From assembly GCF_000786695.1 (NCBI RefSeq), contig NZ_CP009962.1, positions 1,674,001-1,738,000 of the forward strand: a DNA stretch of 64,000 bases, in the 5' to 3' direction. This DNA comes from Collimonas arenae. GTDB lineage: Bacteria > Pseudomonadota > Gammaproteobacteria > Burkholderiales > Burkholderiaceae_D. Numbering within the stretch: position 1 is the stretch's first letter; each line of letters starts with the position of its first letter. Shown one piece after another: positions 8,981 to 18,114 of the stretch. The notes under the pieces were generated by a model, which saw only the letters and a list, made by a program, of their open reading frames with translations, was not told the DNA's origin and did no database searches. The translations under genes were made by a program, and so were the position numbers.

Positions 8981-9852
8981 TGCGCCCGCTACTGGTAGCC
9001 TTCGGCCGGGCGCTCTTGTCGCAGCTGCATTACCGCATGCTGATGCTGACTTTCCTGCCGTTCCTGCTGTCGGTGCTGCTGTGGGGTCTAGCCCTGTGGT
9101 GGGGACTGCAACCGATGATCGACTGGCTGCAAAAGAATTATTTTGCCGGCAATGACGGCATGGGCCTCGCCAACTACATCCCGGCCTGGCTCGGTCTGGG
9201 AGCGCTCAAGACGGTGATCATTCCCTGGCTGGCGCTATGGGCCTTGCTGCCGTTGATGATCCTGACCGCCTTGCTGTTTGTTGGTGCATTTGCGTTGCCG
9301 GCGACGGCGCGCCACGTCGGTCGCCGTCATTTTCCAGATCTGGAACTGCGCAAAGGCGGTTCGCTGCTTGGCAGTGTCTGGACCTCGTTGTCGGCCTTTA
9401 TCATTTTCTGCGTGGTATGGCTGCTGACCTTGCCCTTGTGGTTGATCCCGCCGTTTGCTTTCCTGATTCCGCTGGTGCTGTGGGGCTGGCTGACTTATCG
9501 TGTGTTCGCCTATGAAGCGCTGGCTGCCCACGCCGACAAGGAAGAAATGCAGGCTATCTTGAAGATTCACCGTTGGCCTTTGCTGGTGATCGGCGTGATT
9601 ACCGGCGCACTCGGCGCCGCGCCCACCATCTTGTGGCTGGGCGGTGCGCTCTGGCTGGTGATCTTTCCCTTGCTGGCGGCCGGATCGATCTGGTTGTACG
9701 TGCTGGTGTTTGTATTCACCGGCCTCTGGTTTGAGTATTATTGCCTGGCCGCACTGGAGAAATATCGGGCGGCGGCGCAGGCTGCTATGATTATGGCCGG
9801 GCGCGATGACGGCCAGGTGATTCATCAGTTGTCCGATACCTCGCAATCCTAA
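8980..9852 (+). CDS. EI24/CysZ-like integral membrane protein
   Basis: 290 residues with about five or six membrane helices and the EI24 layout: an N-terminal helix followed by an aromatic loop, a pair of helices in the middle, and a C-terminal pair rich in Trp/Leu. Members of this group include the sulfate importer CysZ, but many bacterial members have no known role. The start shares one base with the previous stop; an AGAAGGAG ribosome site precedes it. Given two sulfur loci nearby, a sulfate role is possible but not shown. Confidence 0.75.
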   Translation: MRPLLVAFGRALLSQLHYRMLMLTFLPFLLSVLLWGLALWWGLQPMIDWLQKNYFAGNDGMGLANYIPAWLGLGALKTVIIPWLALWALLPLMILTALLFVGAFALPATARHVGRRHFPDLELRKGGSLLGSVWTSLSAFIIFCVVWLLTLPLWLIPPFAFLIPLVLWGWLTYRVFAYEALAAHADKEEMQAILKIHRWPLLVIGVITGALGAAPTILWLGGALWLVIFPLLAAGSIWLYVLVFVFTGLWFEYYCLAALEKYRAAAQAAMIMAGRDDGQVIHQLSDTSQS

Positions 9853-9898
9853 AGGTTTTGTCATTATTTCATTCATCTTCAGCTAAACGGCGATCCCC

Positions 9899-10699
9899 AT
9901 GGCAATCGGACTTATCATCATCGGCGACGAAATCCTGTCAGGCAGGCGGGTTGATAAACACTTTCCGAAAATACTGGAAATGCTCACGGTGCGCGGTTTG
10001 ACGCTGAGCTGGGCAGAATACATAGGCGATGATCCAGCGCGCATTACCGCCACGCTGAAACGGACGCTGGATAGCGACGACATCGTGTTTTGCACCGGCG
10101 GCATCGGCGCTACGCCGGATGACCACACCCGCCAGTGTGCAGCCGCCGCGCTTGGCGTGCCGCTGGTACTGCATCCAGAGGCGCGCGAGAAAATCCGTGA
10201 GCGGATTGCCGATACCGCACGCGATGCCGGCGTCACGCTCGATTACGATACGCCCGACAACCTGCACCGTTTGAAGATGGGCGAGTTCCCTCAGGGCGCG
10301 GATATCATTCCTAATCCTTTTAACAAGATCCCGGGTTTTTCGATTCGCCACAAAGGCGCCGGCGCACATTATTTCGCCCCAGGTTTTCCGGTCATGGCCT
10401 GGCCCATGTTTGAATGGGTACTGGATACCTATTACGCTGACCAGTTCCACCAGAATCCGCAGTTGGAACAATCGGTGCTGGTATTCGAAGCCATGGAGTC
10501 GACCCTGACACCGCTGATGGAAGCCATCGAAGCGGAGTTTCCCCTGGTGAAAGTATTCAGCCTGCCGCACGTAGGGGAAGCCGGCATCCGTCGTCATATC
10601 GATCTTGGCGTCAAAGGCGAACCGGTGCAAAGCGCTGCGGCGTTCAAGAAGATGCTGGCAGGCCTTGACCAGCTAAAGGCAGAATACCGTCCCGCTTAA
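9899..10699 (+). CDS. CinA-like competence/damage-inducible protein, MoaB/MogA domain only
   Basis: 266 residues. The first ~170 show the molybdopterin-binding MoCF/MoaB fold: IIIGDEILSGRRVDKH, then TGGIGATPDDHT, the classic glycine-rich loop that holds molybdopterin. The length matches the short form of CinA that lacks the C-terminal nicotinamide-nucleotide deamidase domain. Family members are thought to act as pyrophosphatases on ADP-ribose-like substrates. It follows the membrane-protein run by 47 bases. Confidence 0.85.
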   Translation: MAIGLIIIGDEILSGRRVDKHFPKILEMLTVRGLTLSWAEYIGDDPARITATLKRTLDSDDIVFCTGGIGATPDDHTRQCAAAALGVPLVLHPEAREKIRERIADTARDAGVTLDYDTPDNLHRLKMGEFPQGADIIPNPFNKIPGFSIRHKGAGAHYFAPGFPVMAWPMFEWVLDTYYADQFHQNPQLEQSVLVFEAMESTLTPLMEAIEAEFPLVKVFSLPHVGEAGIRRHIDLGVKGEPVQSAAAFKKMLAGLDQLKAEYRPA

Positions 10700-10794
10700 T
10701 CTATTCAATCCACCACCACTTATCCCTTTCATCTCAACCATTGCGTTTGCCGCTAGCGACTAGCGGCGATCTGCTTCTATCTGATTGAATTCAC

Positions 10795-13332
10795 ATGTTC
10801 GGATTTCTCTTCAAACGCGCAGACCGCGCCGCACCCCAGCCTGTAGTCGCTCCTCAGGCCGCTTTGCGTGCGGAAGCCAAGCAGGTTTCTGATCAGGCGC
10901 GGCAGCAAGCGCTGCAACAGGCGCAAGCCTTGAACGATGAAGCCGCGGCGGTTGCTTTTATTGTGCAATCGACGTTTGCCGACGCCCGTCTGGCAGCGGC
11001 GCAACAGGTGCAGTCGCCAGCGGCTTTGGAGCAGGTTCTGCAGGCTTGCCGCAATACCGACCGGCGCGTTGCCAAATTAATGCAGGCGCGGCTGGATAGC
11101 GTACGGCAGCAGCAAGTCATTGCCGGCAAGGCGGCCGCCTGTATTGCGCAGGCGCAGCGTTTGCAGCAAGAGCGGCAGCTGATGCCGAACCAGGTTGCAG
11201 AACTGGATCGTAGCTGGGATGGCAAAGACGTGCCGCCGGAGATGCAGCAGCAATTCGTGCAATTGCGGGCCGCGCTGGCGGATCGCCTGACTTCGCAGGC
11301 AAGCTTGCAGCACAATGCCATCGGCTTGCTGGGCAGTGTCCGGGCTCTGCATCTGCAAGCTAAAACAGCATTCGACGGCGAGGCGGAAAATCTGTCGGCT
11401 TTGGATGCGCTGGAAGCGCAGATGGCGGCGTGCGTCAGCCATGCCGAAGCCTTGACCTTGCCACGTCATCTGGCGACCGATTTTGCGCAGGAAGCGCAAG
11501 CTCTGCGCAAACTGCTTGTCGATTTGCAGCAACATCAATCCGCGTTGCAGGCACGCGGTGCATTGCTGGCGAACTGGGAAGCGTCGACCGATGCGCTGGA
11601 TCCGGCAGCTTTGAAAGGAGCATGGTCAGGGTTGCCAAGATTACCGGCAGCCTTGCTGGATGACGGCTTGGAACAACGTTATCAGGCGCTTCTGAAACAA
11701 CATACCGTGGTGGTGGTCAAGCAAGCAAAGCCACAAGCTACGGCAACCGTAGCGGAGCCGGGCGACGGTGCGCACATCGCCGAAGCCCTGGATGGTCTCG
11801 AAAAAGCGCTGGAAGACGGTTCGTTGCAACTGGCGGTGGATTTCGATAAAACCCTGCGCGCGATTGATTTCAAACAACACAAACCGAGCACGGCCCAACT
11901 CAGCCGCCTGACCCAGGCGCGTAGCGAATTGACCCGCCTGCAAGGCTGGGCGCGCTGGGGTGGCAATGTATCCCGTGAAGAATTGATCAAGGCTGCGCTG
12001 GAACTGCCGGCGCAAGCATTGGCGCCGGCTGAGCTGGCAAAGAAAATCGGCAGTTTGCGTGCGCGCTGGAAATCCCTGGATGTGAGTTCCGGATCCGCGC
12101 CAAAGAACTTATGGGAAGGGTTTGATGCTGCTTGCACCGCTGCCTATGCGCCGGTAGCCGCGCATTTCCAGCAGCAAGCCGAACAGCGTCAGGCGAATCA
12201 AGTTAATGCGCGAGCATTGATTGATGAGGTGTTGCAGCATGCGGAAAGCGCGTTGGCCGCAGATACCGCCAGCGGCGTAACGCCAGACTGGAAATTGATT
12301 GCGCAGTTTTGCCAGCAAAAGCAGCAGGCGTGGAAAGCACTGGGAGCGATCAACCGCAGCGAGAAAAAATTGCTCGACAGCGCCTTTGCCGCCGCACTGC
12401 AAATCTTGCTGGCACCACTGGCAGAACAACAAGCGATTGAAGTCGCCCGCCGCGAAAAGCTGATCACCGAAGCCGCGGAATTGCCGGCCAACCAGCGCGA
12501 TACCGCTGATCGCGTCAAAGAATTGCAGGCGCGCTGGCAAGAACAAGCCAAAGCCCTGCCTTTGCCGCGCCAGGAAGAGCAGGAGTTATGGCTGCGTTTC
12601 CGCGCCGCATGTGACGCCATCTTTGCCCAGCGCAAGGAAGCCGCCTCCAGCGCCGATGCCGAACGTCGCGACAATCTGCGTTTGCGCGAAGAACAATGCG
12701 CCGCCCTGGAAGCTGCACTGACACAGCCCGAGGCGGGCCTAGCGAAAATCTTGCAGCAAGCGCAACAGGATTGGACGCGTGGCGGCCAAGTGCCGCGTAC
12801 TGCCCAGGCGCAAATCGATGCGCGTTTCCAGGCTGCGGTAATGGCGGCGCAGGCAGTACTCGATCAAAGCCGCCGTCAGGCCGCGCTGGCGCAAGCCGAT
12901 GCACTGCGCGCCAAGCTGGTCCTGTGCCAGAAAGCTGAAGCTAGCATTGTCAGCGGCGAAGCTGGCGGGTTGGGCGCCGAAGACTGGCAAGCACTGCCGG
13001 CGCTGGCGCCGGCGTTTGAGAAAGCCCTTGCTGCGCGTTTTGCGCGCGCTGTCCAAAATGCTAGTGGCTACGCTGCAGCACTTGAAGCAGGCCGTCCGCT
13101 GTTGGCGCAAGAGTTATTGCGTGCTGAAATCCTGGCTGGCGGCGACAGTCCGGCCGAATTGTCGCGTGAACGCCTGCAGTTACAGGTAGAAGTATTGCAA
13201 GCCTCGCTCAAGGCCGGCGCGGCGGCGAAAAATGTCGATCAGCAGTTGTTGCATATCTGCGGCTTGTCGGCACTGATGGATGACGCGTCGCTGCAACGCT
13301 TGCTGAAACTGGTTGCTCTGGCCAATTCGTAA
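10795..13332 (+). CDS. DUF349 domain protein
   Basis: 845 residues, rich in Ala, Gln and Leu and almost wholly alpha-helical. It carries several repeats of the DUF349 type, seen as LRARWKSLDVSSG near 420-435, WKLIAQFCQQKQQAWKALG and ELQARWQEQAKALP near 575, each with a Trp in a helical pair. The family is common in beta-proteobacteria as a large cytoplasmic protein of unknown role. Stands alone; the gap before it (10.70-10.79 kb) holds no visible gene. Confidence 0.85.
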   Translation: MFGFLFKRADRAAPQPVVAPQAALRAEAKQVSDQARQQALQQAQALNDEAAAVAFIVQSTFADARLAAAQQVQSPAALEQVLQACRNTDRRVAKLMQARLDSVRQQQVIAGKAAACIAQAQRLQQERQLMPNQVAELDRSWDGKDVPPEMQQQFVQLRAALADRLTSQASLQHNAIGLLGSVRALHLQAKTAFDGEAENLSALDALEAQMAACVSHAEALTLPRHLATDFAQEAQALRKLLVDLQQHQSALQARGALLANWEASTDALDPAALKGAWSGLPRLPAALLDDGLEQRYQALLKQHTVVVVKQAKPQATATVAEPGDGAHIAEALDGLEKALEDGSLQLAVDFDKTLRAIDFKQHKPSTAQLSRLTQARSELTRLQGWARWGGNVSREELIKAALELPAQALAPAELAKKIGSLRARWKSLDVSSGSAPKNLWEGFDAACTAAYAPVAAHFQQQAEQRQANQVNARALIDEVLQHAESALAADTASGVTPDWKLIAQFCQQKQQAWKALGAINRSEKKLLDSAFAAALQILLAPLAEQQAIEVARREKLITEAAELPANQRDTADRVKELQARWQEQAKALPLPRQEEQELWLRFRAACDAIFAQRKEAASSADAERRDNLRLREEQCAALEAALTQPEAGLAKILQQAQQDWTRGGQVPRTAQAQIDARFQAAVMAAQAVLDQSRRQAALAQADALRAKLVLCQKAEASIVSGEAGGLGAEDWQALPALAPAFEKALAARFARAVQNASGYAAALEAGRPLLAQELLRAEILAGGDSPAELSRERLQLQVEVLQASLKAGAAAKNVDQQLLHICGLSALMDDASLQRLLKLVALANS

Positions 13333-13370
13333 TTTGTCATGCAGGCGTGGACGACACAAAGCGTCCAGGC

Positions 13371-13397
13371 AAAAAAATACCCCGGTAATCCGGGGTA
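13371..13397 (-). terminator. Intrinsic terminator of the phasin gene
   Basis: On the minus strand: stem TACCCCGG, 4-base loop, CCGGGGTA, then a run of seven T. It lies 70 bases past the phasin stop. On the plus strand no T-run follows, so it serves the minus strand. Confidence 0.82.
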
Positions 13398-13469
13398 AGC
13401 AACGATACCAGCTATTGGGTAGCGAGGAGATACAAAGCCGGCGCGCCGTAGCGCACCGGCATTACAAAA

Positions 13470-14036
13470 TTACTTCTTGGCAGTTTTTGCGGCTGTCTTG
13501 CTAGCAGCTTGCGACAGTTGGTCGACCGCGTTGTTGACATTGGTTTCCAATGTTTCAACAGCTTGCTTGGTGTTTTTTGCAAACTGCTCGTAACCGGCGT
13601 TAGCGCTGCCGATGGCCGATTTGACGAAAGCAACTGCGCCTTCTGCGCCAGGAGGAACCGATTTCGACGCTTGGTCAACGAATTCGATGACTTTACGCTT
13701 GGTTTCTGCGACTTGGGCTTCAGCAGCCTTGGTCAGTTCAGCTTGTGTGCTGGAAGCGATGCTGGCGAAATGACGGCCGTAGGCAATTGCCTTTTCAGTG
13801 TTCGGCTGGGCCAGGGATGCGCTCAGGGCGAAGAATTCTTGTGGGTCTTTAGCCGCAAACAATTTCTGGGTTGTGGCGTTCGAATCTTCCAGCGATGCCT
13901 TGGCAGCAGTCAGGTTGAGGTCGATCAGTTTTTCCACGCCGGCAAATGCTTTGGTAGTGAAATCTGTAAACAGTGCCAGGTTAGCTTCGAAATTGGCTTT
14001 GGTAGCGGCTGAAAATTGTTCTGCAACGGTAGACAT
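13470..14036 (-). CDS. phaP: Phasin family protein (polyhydroxyalkanoate granule coat)
   Basis: 188 residues. Matches the phasin_2 type: start MSTVAEQFSAATKANFEANLALF, a long amphipathic helical body with Ala/Gln/Lys, and a C-terminal Ala/Lys tail (KTAAKTAKK). Phasins coat polyhydroxyalkanoate granules and set their size and number. AGGAGAA precedes the ATG. The upstream region has TTGTGCG/CGCAA repeats that may be bound by the repressor PhaR. Confidence 0.9.
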   Translation of the reverse strand: MSTVAEQFSAATKANFEANLALFTDFTTKAFAGVEKLIDLNLTAAKASLEDSNATTQKLFAAKDPQEFFALSASLAQPNTEKAIAYGRHFASIASSTQAELTKAAEAQVAETKRKVIEFVDQASKSVPPGAEGAVAFVKSAIGSANAGYEQFAKNTKQAVETLETNVNNAVDQLSQAASKTAAKTAKK

Positions 14037-14343
14037 GGCTTCTCCTAGGGTTCGATACTATAAAAAACGAAATTGGTAGGGCAACTAAGGGTGGCTAACA
14101 TCTAGCCGTTGACTACGTCGCAGTGCTTTTGAATGTGCATTGTGCGACGCAACAATTTGATTGTAAATTATCCTGAAACGCTGTCAAGTACATTTTTGTG
14201 CGTTGCAATATAAATTTTAGATAATTTGATCCAAAGCGCATGAAATCTGCTGTTTAGAGCGGAAATGCATTGTTTTTTTAGTATGCTGCCTGTTACATTT
14301 ACCAGTGTTAGACTGTTGTTTTTTGGCATCTACCACGTCTCCC
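14037..14343. other. Intergenic region between phasin and HDAC-like genes
   Basis: About 300 bases between divergent genes. It is more AT-rich than its surroundings and holds the phasin promoter. ATTGTGCGACGCAACAAT at 14139-14156 is a near palindrome, and a related TTTGTGCGTTGCAA lies near 14195-14208. No gene seen. The start of the downstream gene is unclear, so its 5' edge may shift. Confidence 0.5.
14139..14156. promoter_or_regulatory. Possible PhaR-type operator upstream of phasin
   Basis: The site ATTGTGCGACGCAACAAT has TTGTGCG and CGCAACAA facing each other with one base of asymmetry. A second TTGTGCG...GCAA element sits about 55 bases away. PhaR repressors of beta-proteobacteria bind TTGC/GCAA-rich elements near phasin genes. 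The site is about 100 bases upstream of the phasin start, so it may act as an upstream operator. The link to PhaR is inference. Confidence 0.3.
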
Positions 14344-15246
14344 TTGAAAGCCTTCTACAGCGATCATTTTGTGTTGCCTCTGCCGGCCGGTCATCGCTTC
14401 CCCATGCAGAAATATCGTCTCATCCACGAAGGCGCTTTGGCGACCATAGAGGGCATCGAATTCCACGAAGCGCCAACCACCAGCGACGGTTTGCTGGCGC
14501 TGGCGCATCATCCGCGTTATATCGCACAGGTCAGCGACGGTAGCCTGGAGCCGGCGGTGCAGAAGGCTATCGGCTTTCCCTGGACGCCGCAGATGGTGGA
14601 GCGTTCCAGGCGTTCGGCCGGCGCTACCATTGCCGCCTGCCGCGCGGCCCTGAATGATCCCGGGCGGATCGCGGTCAATCTGGCGGGCGGCACGCATCAC
14701 GCCTTTGCCGACCAGGGCGCCGGCTTTTGCGTGTTCAACGACGCGGCGATCGCCGCCAGGCTGATGCAGGCCGAACGGCGGCTGCGGCGAGTCGCCATCG
14801 TCGATCTCGATGTTCACCAAGGCAACGGTACCGCCTCGATCCTTGCCAATGACGATTCAATTTTCACTTTGTCGTTGCACGGCGCACACAACTATCCTTT
14901 CAGCAAGGAGCAGAGCGATCTCGATGTCGCGCTGGAGGATGGCACCGGCGACGCTGCTTACCTCAGCGCATTGCAGGACGCGATGGCAACCATGCTGGCG
15001 CGTTTTACACCGCAGCTGATCATTTTCCTGGCTGGCGCCGATCCGCACGAAGGCGATCGGCTGGGACGCCTCAAGCTTAGCTTCGATGGCTTGGCCCGGC
15101 GTGACGCCATGGTGCTCGAGACTGCCGGCCGTCATGCGATACCTGTGGCCATCAGCATGGCTGGCGGTTATGGCAAAAATATACAAGACACGGTAGCGGT
15201 ACACCTGCAAACTATCGCGCTTGCGGCTACATTTGCAAAACGCTAG
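14344..15246 (+). CDS. Histone deacetylase-like amidohydrolase
   Basis: About 300 residues from the TTG at 14344, chosen because the family begins with KAFYSDHFVLPLPAGHRF; a GTG at 14305 is the other in-frame option, and neither has a good ribosome site. HDAC-fold motifs are present: HHAFADQGAGFCVFND, the zinc block VDLDVHQGNGT, LHGAHNYPF and GADPHEGD. Bacterial members (AcuC, acetylpolyamine amidohydrolase type) remove acetyl groups from proteins or polyamines. Cytoplasmic. Confidence 0.88.
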   Translation: MKAFYSDHFVLPLPAGHRFPMQKYRLIHEGALATIEGIEFHEAPTTSDGLLALAHHPRYIAQVSDGSLEPAVQKAIGFPWTPQMVERSRRSAGATIAACRAALNDPGRIAVNLAGGTHHAFADQGAGFCVFNDAAIAARLMQAERRLRRVAIVDLDVHQGNGTASILANDDSIFTLSLHGAHNYPFSKEQSDLDVALEDGTGDAAYLSALQDAMATMLARFTPQLIIFLAGADPHEGDRLGRLKLSFDGLARRDAMVLETAGRHAIPVAISMAGGYGKNIQDTVAVHLQTIALAATFAKR

Positions 15247-15303
15247 GCAACCGGGCATGCCGTTGATGCCTTGCTACCGTCGCTTACCCAACCCGGATAA
15301 TTC

Positions 15304-16206
15304 ATGTCTACAGCCAGTTCGTCACCGGTGGTGCAACCCGCCCATCCCTTGCTCGCAGCTATGCCGATGGTGTTCGTCGTACTTTGGAGCACCGGCTTTA
15401 TCGTCGCCAAGTTCGGCTTGCCGTATGCGCCGCCGCTGACGTTTTTGCTGCTGCGCTTTGGCGGCGTGCTGCTGGTGTTGCTGCCTCTGGTGCTGTTGAT
15501 GCGCGCTCCCTGGCCGCACGGTCGGCTGCTGCATATTGCTTTCGCTGGCATTCTGTTGCAAGGCGGCTATTTGGCCGGTGTCTGGTGCGCCATCAAGCTT
15601 GGTATGCCAGCGGGCTTGTCGGCGCTGATTGTCGGCATGCAGCCGATCTTGACGGCTTTTGCCGCACCCTTTGTCGGTGAAACGGTCAGGCCGAGACAGT
15701 GGCTGGGGCTGCTGCTGGGTATCTGCGGAGTGGGGCTGGTGGTGGCCGCTAAAATCACCCTGGTCGGCTTGTCCTGGACCAGCATCGGACTATGCCTGAT
15801 GGCGCTGGTTTCGATGACGGCCGGTACCTTGTATCAGAAACGCTATTGTCCGCATTTCGATCTGCGCACTGGCACCATCATCCAGTTTGCGGCCTCGTTT
15901 GTGGTGTTGTTGCCGTTTGCGATTTTTTACGAGCACCTGACGCCGGCGCTGGATGCGGTGCAATGGACCTCGCGCTTTATCGGCGCTTTGCTATGGTCGA
16001 TATTCGCCTTGTCGATTGGCGCCATCTTTTTACTGTTTGCGTTGATACGCAAAAGCGCGGCAACCCGTGTCACCAGTTTGCTTTATCTGACGCCACCCAC
16101 CACGGCGCTGATGGCGTGGCTGATGTTTGGCGAAGTCTTCAATCTGATGGGAATCGCCGGCATGGTGGTAGCGATACTGGGTGTGATTTTCGTCATGAAA
16201 AAATAG
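15304..16206 (+). CDS. EamA/DMT-family metabolite exporter
   Basis: 300 residues with ten predicted membrane helices in two five-helix EamA repeats. Typical spots are LWSTGFIVAKFGLPYAPP in repeat 1 and the conserved LYLTPPTTALMAWLMFGE in repeat 2. These transporters export amino acids or other small metabolites by proton exchange; the substrate here is unknown. Convergent with the regulator at 16222, 15 bases apart. Confidence 0.86.
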   Translation: MSTASSSPVVQPAHPLLAAMPMVFVVLWSTGFIVAKFGLPYAPPLTFLLLRFGGVLLVLLPLVLLMRAPWPHGRLLHIAFAGILLQGGYLAGVWCAIKLGMPAGLSALIVGMQPILTAFAAPFVGETVRPRQWLGLLLGICGVGLVVAAKITLVGLSWTSIGLCLMALVSMTAGTLYQKRYCPHFDLRTGTIIQFAASFVVLLPFAIFYEHLTPALDAVQWTSRFIGALLWSIFALSIGAIFLLFALIRKSAATRVTSLLYLTPPTTALMAWLMFGEVFNLMGIAGMVVAILGVIFVMKK

Positions 16207-16221
16207 GGCTGCCTAGCGGCC

Positions 16222-17004
16222 CTAAGCCGGCAGCAACATCACCAGTTTCAGTTCCGGCCGGTTGGCGACCCGCAAATTGACCTGGCGGTAAGCCAGCTGA
16301 CCCAGGGTCGGATGCGTGAAGCGGCGTTCGCCGCCTTCTTTTTCCACTACGTCGTGCATATTCCAAGCGCGTTGGAAAGCCGTGCTGGCGCTGTTCAGGC
16401 GAGCCACCAATTGGGCAATGTCAGGTTCGTCGAGATACATGCCGCAATCGGCGCGAAATTCAGCGGCCAGGCGGCTGGCGCGCTGTTCCCAGTCGCTGAT
16501 CAGACGCGTCGCTTCGGGTGCGCAGTAGGTGTATTCGAGCAGATTCTTGCTGCCATCCTTTTGATCCAGCCAGCCGACGAACAGGGTCTTGGCGGCGCGG
16601 TTCCAGGAAACCGCATTCCAGTGGCGGTCTAGCAAATAGGCCGGCGCCTTGATGTTGCCGGTGACAGCAAGAAATTCCTCCGGGATTTCTTCACTTTGCA
16701 TATCCTGGGCCTGCGGATCCTTTTTGCCGGACAGTTCAAACAGGTAGGCGCGCTTGGCGCGCGACAAGTGCAAAGCCTCGGCGATCCGGGCCAGCGCCGC
16801 CGCCGATACCGAAACGGTGCGCCCTTGTTCAATCCACGTATACCAGGTGACGCTGATGTCGCACAGCTGCGCCACTTCTTCGCGGCGTAAGCCGGGAGTG
16901 CGGCGGCGCGTACTGCCGCCCAGCCGCAGCTCGGCTGCCGAGAGTTGGCTGCGCTGGGTTTTAATGAATTCGCCCAGCGCCTTCCGTTTGCCTGCATCGT
17001 CCAT
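16222..17004 (-). CDS. MmyB-type helix-turn-helix regulator
   Basis: 260 residues. The N-terminal XRE domain (about 10-75) includes RTPGLRREEVAQLCDISVTWYTWIEQ, the signature of the MmyB group. The C-terminal part has the ligand-binding PAS-like MmyB domain, with the conserved TGNIKAPAYLLDRHWNAVSWN and a terminal FTHPTLGQLAYR. Such proteins often repress a divergent gene, here the methyltransferase at 17179. A long inverted repeat lies between them. Confidence 0.87.
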   Translation of the reverse strand: MDDAGKRKALGEFIKTQRSQLSAAELRLGGSTRRRTPGLRREEVAQLCDISVTWYTWIEQGRTVSVSAAALARIAEALHLSRAKRAYLFELSGKKDPQAQDMQSEEIPEEFLAVTGNIKAPAYLLDRHWNAVSWNRAAKTLFVGWLDQKDGSKNLLEYTYCAPEATRLISDWEQRASRLAAEFRADCGMYLDEPDIAQLVARLNSASTAFQRAWNMHDVVEKEGGERRFTHPTLGQLAYRQVNLRVANRPELKLVMLLPA

Positions 17005-17013
17005 GGAGTGTGT

Positions 17014-17065
17014 TTATCCTGTTGTTGAAAGTAATAGTATAAACACTAGACTTGTAACAGGATAA
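17014..17065. promoter_or_regulatory. Inverted repeat, candidate operator of the MmyB-type regulator
   Basis: TTATCCTGTT at 17014-17023 is matched exactly by AACAGGATAA at 17056-17065, 32 bases apart. Within it TATAAACACT faces the AGTGTGTTTAT that starts just outside. The element is right before the regulator start and 110 bases before the methyltransferase, a natural place for autoregulation and control of the divergent gene. Confidence 0.5.
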
Positions 17066-17178
17066 GAAATAATTACACTGGCAGCCTGGACTTTTCTTTG
17101 GGACTTCCCCCTGAGATGTTGGCCGCAATTTGTATGAACGCCCGTTACCCCGCTATTACCCATTCTGAGGAGAAGCTG

Positions 17179-17946
17179 ATGACCGTTGCACGCAATCATG
17201 ACAAGGTAGTTTCCGAGCAATTCGGCAGTACTGCCGCCGCCTATTTGACTAGTACCGTCCATGCCCAAGGCGCAGACCTGCAGCAACTGGCTGAATACGC
17301 CAAGCCGTTCCGGCAAGGCAAGGCACTTGATGTCGGCTGCGGCGCCGGACACGCGGCGTTTGCCATCGCGCCGCACATCGGCACCGTGATTGCCTACGAT
17401 TTATCCGAGGAGATGCTGGCGGTAGTGCAGGACGCCGCCGCCGACCGTGACTTGAAGAACTTGTATGTACAGCAGGGTAGCGCCGATCAGTTGCCGTTTG
17501 CCGACGCTACTTTCGATCTGGTCTGCACCCGCTACAGCGCGCATCACTGGAAAAGCCTGCCGCAGGCACTGACCGAGATGTCCCGTGTATTGAAACCGGG
17601 CGGCAAATGCATTGTGATCGATACGGCCTCGCCGGAAGATATATTGACCGATACTTATTTCCAGTCGATCGAATTGCTGCGCGACACGTCGCACGTGCGC
17701 AATCGCAGTATGTCGGTCTGGCGCCAGTTGCTGGACGAGGCTGGCTTGCGCCGCGTTACCGATCATAGCTGGAAGTTGCCCTTGCAATTCGATACCTGGG
17801 TAGCGCGCATGCGTACGCCGCAGGAACGAGTGGTCGCAATCAAGTCTTTGTGGAATAGCGCGCCCTCGGAAGTGCAGGCTTACTTCGATTTACAGAAAGA
17901 TTATTCATTTTCTATCGACGCCGTACTTCTTGAATGTTACAAATAG
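17179..17946 (+). CDS. Class I SAM-dependent methyltransferase (UbiE/Methyltransf_11 type)
   Basis: 255 residues from the ATG at 17179, preceded by TGAGGAGA at 17166-17173; an upstream in-frame start at 17098 lacks one. The SAM-binding core shows LDVGCGAGHAAFAI (motif I), VIAYDLSEEML (motif II), and FDLVCTRYSAHHW with LKPGGKCIVIDTA. Closest in style to the YcgJ/UbiE group of small-molecule methyltransferases. Substrate unknown. Divergent from the MmyB regulator, which probably controls it. Confidence 0.87.
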   Translation: MTVARNHDKVVSEQFGSTAAAYLTSTVHAQGADLQQLAEYAKPFRQGKALDVGCGAGHAAFAIAPHIGTVIAYDLSEEMLAVVQDAAADRDLKNLYVQQGSADQLPFADATFDLVCTRYSAHHWKSLPQALTEMSRVLKPGGKCIVIDTASPEDILTDTYFQSIELLRDTSHVRNRSMSVWRQLLDEAGLRRVTDHSWKLPLQFDTWVARMRTPQERVVAIKSLWNSAPSEVQAYFDLQKDYSFSIDAVLLECYK

Positions 17947-18114
17947 GCCGTGAGGTCAGGGCGGCGAGTTGCGGTAAAATCTATGTCGCAAATCGTCGTC
18001 CAGACATCGAAAGTTGTTTAATTTAGTGCGCTAACTGCCTAATTCTCTTGCGATTTTTCCGATATTTGCCTACACTGCCACAAAGTTATAGATCGTCGCA
18101 TATTGGAGCCGCAA

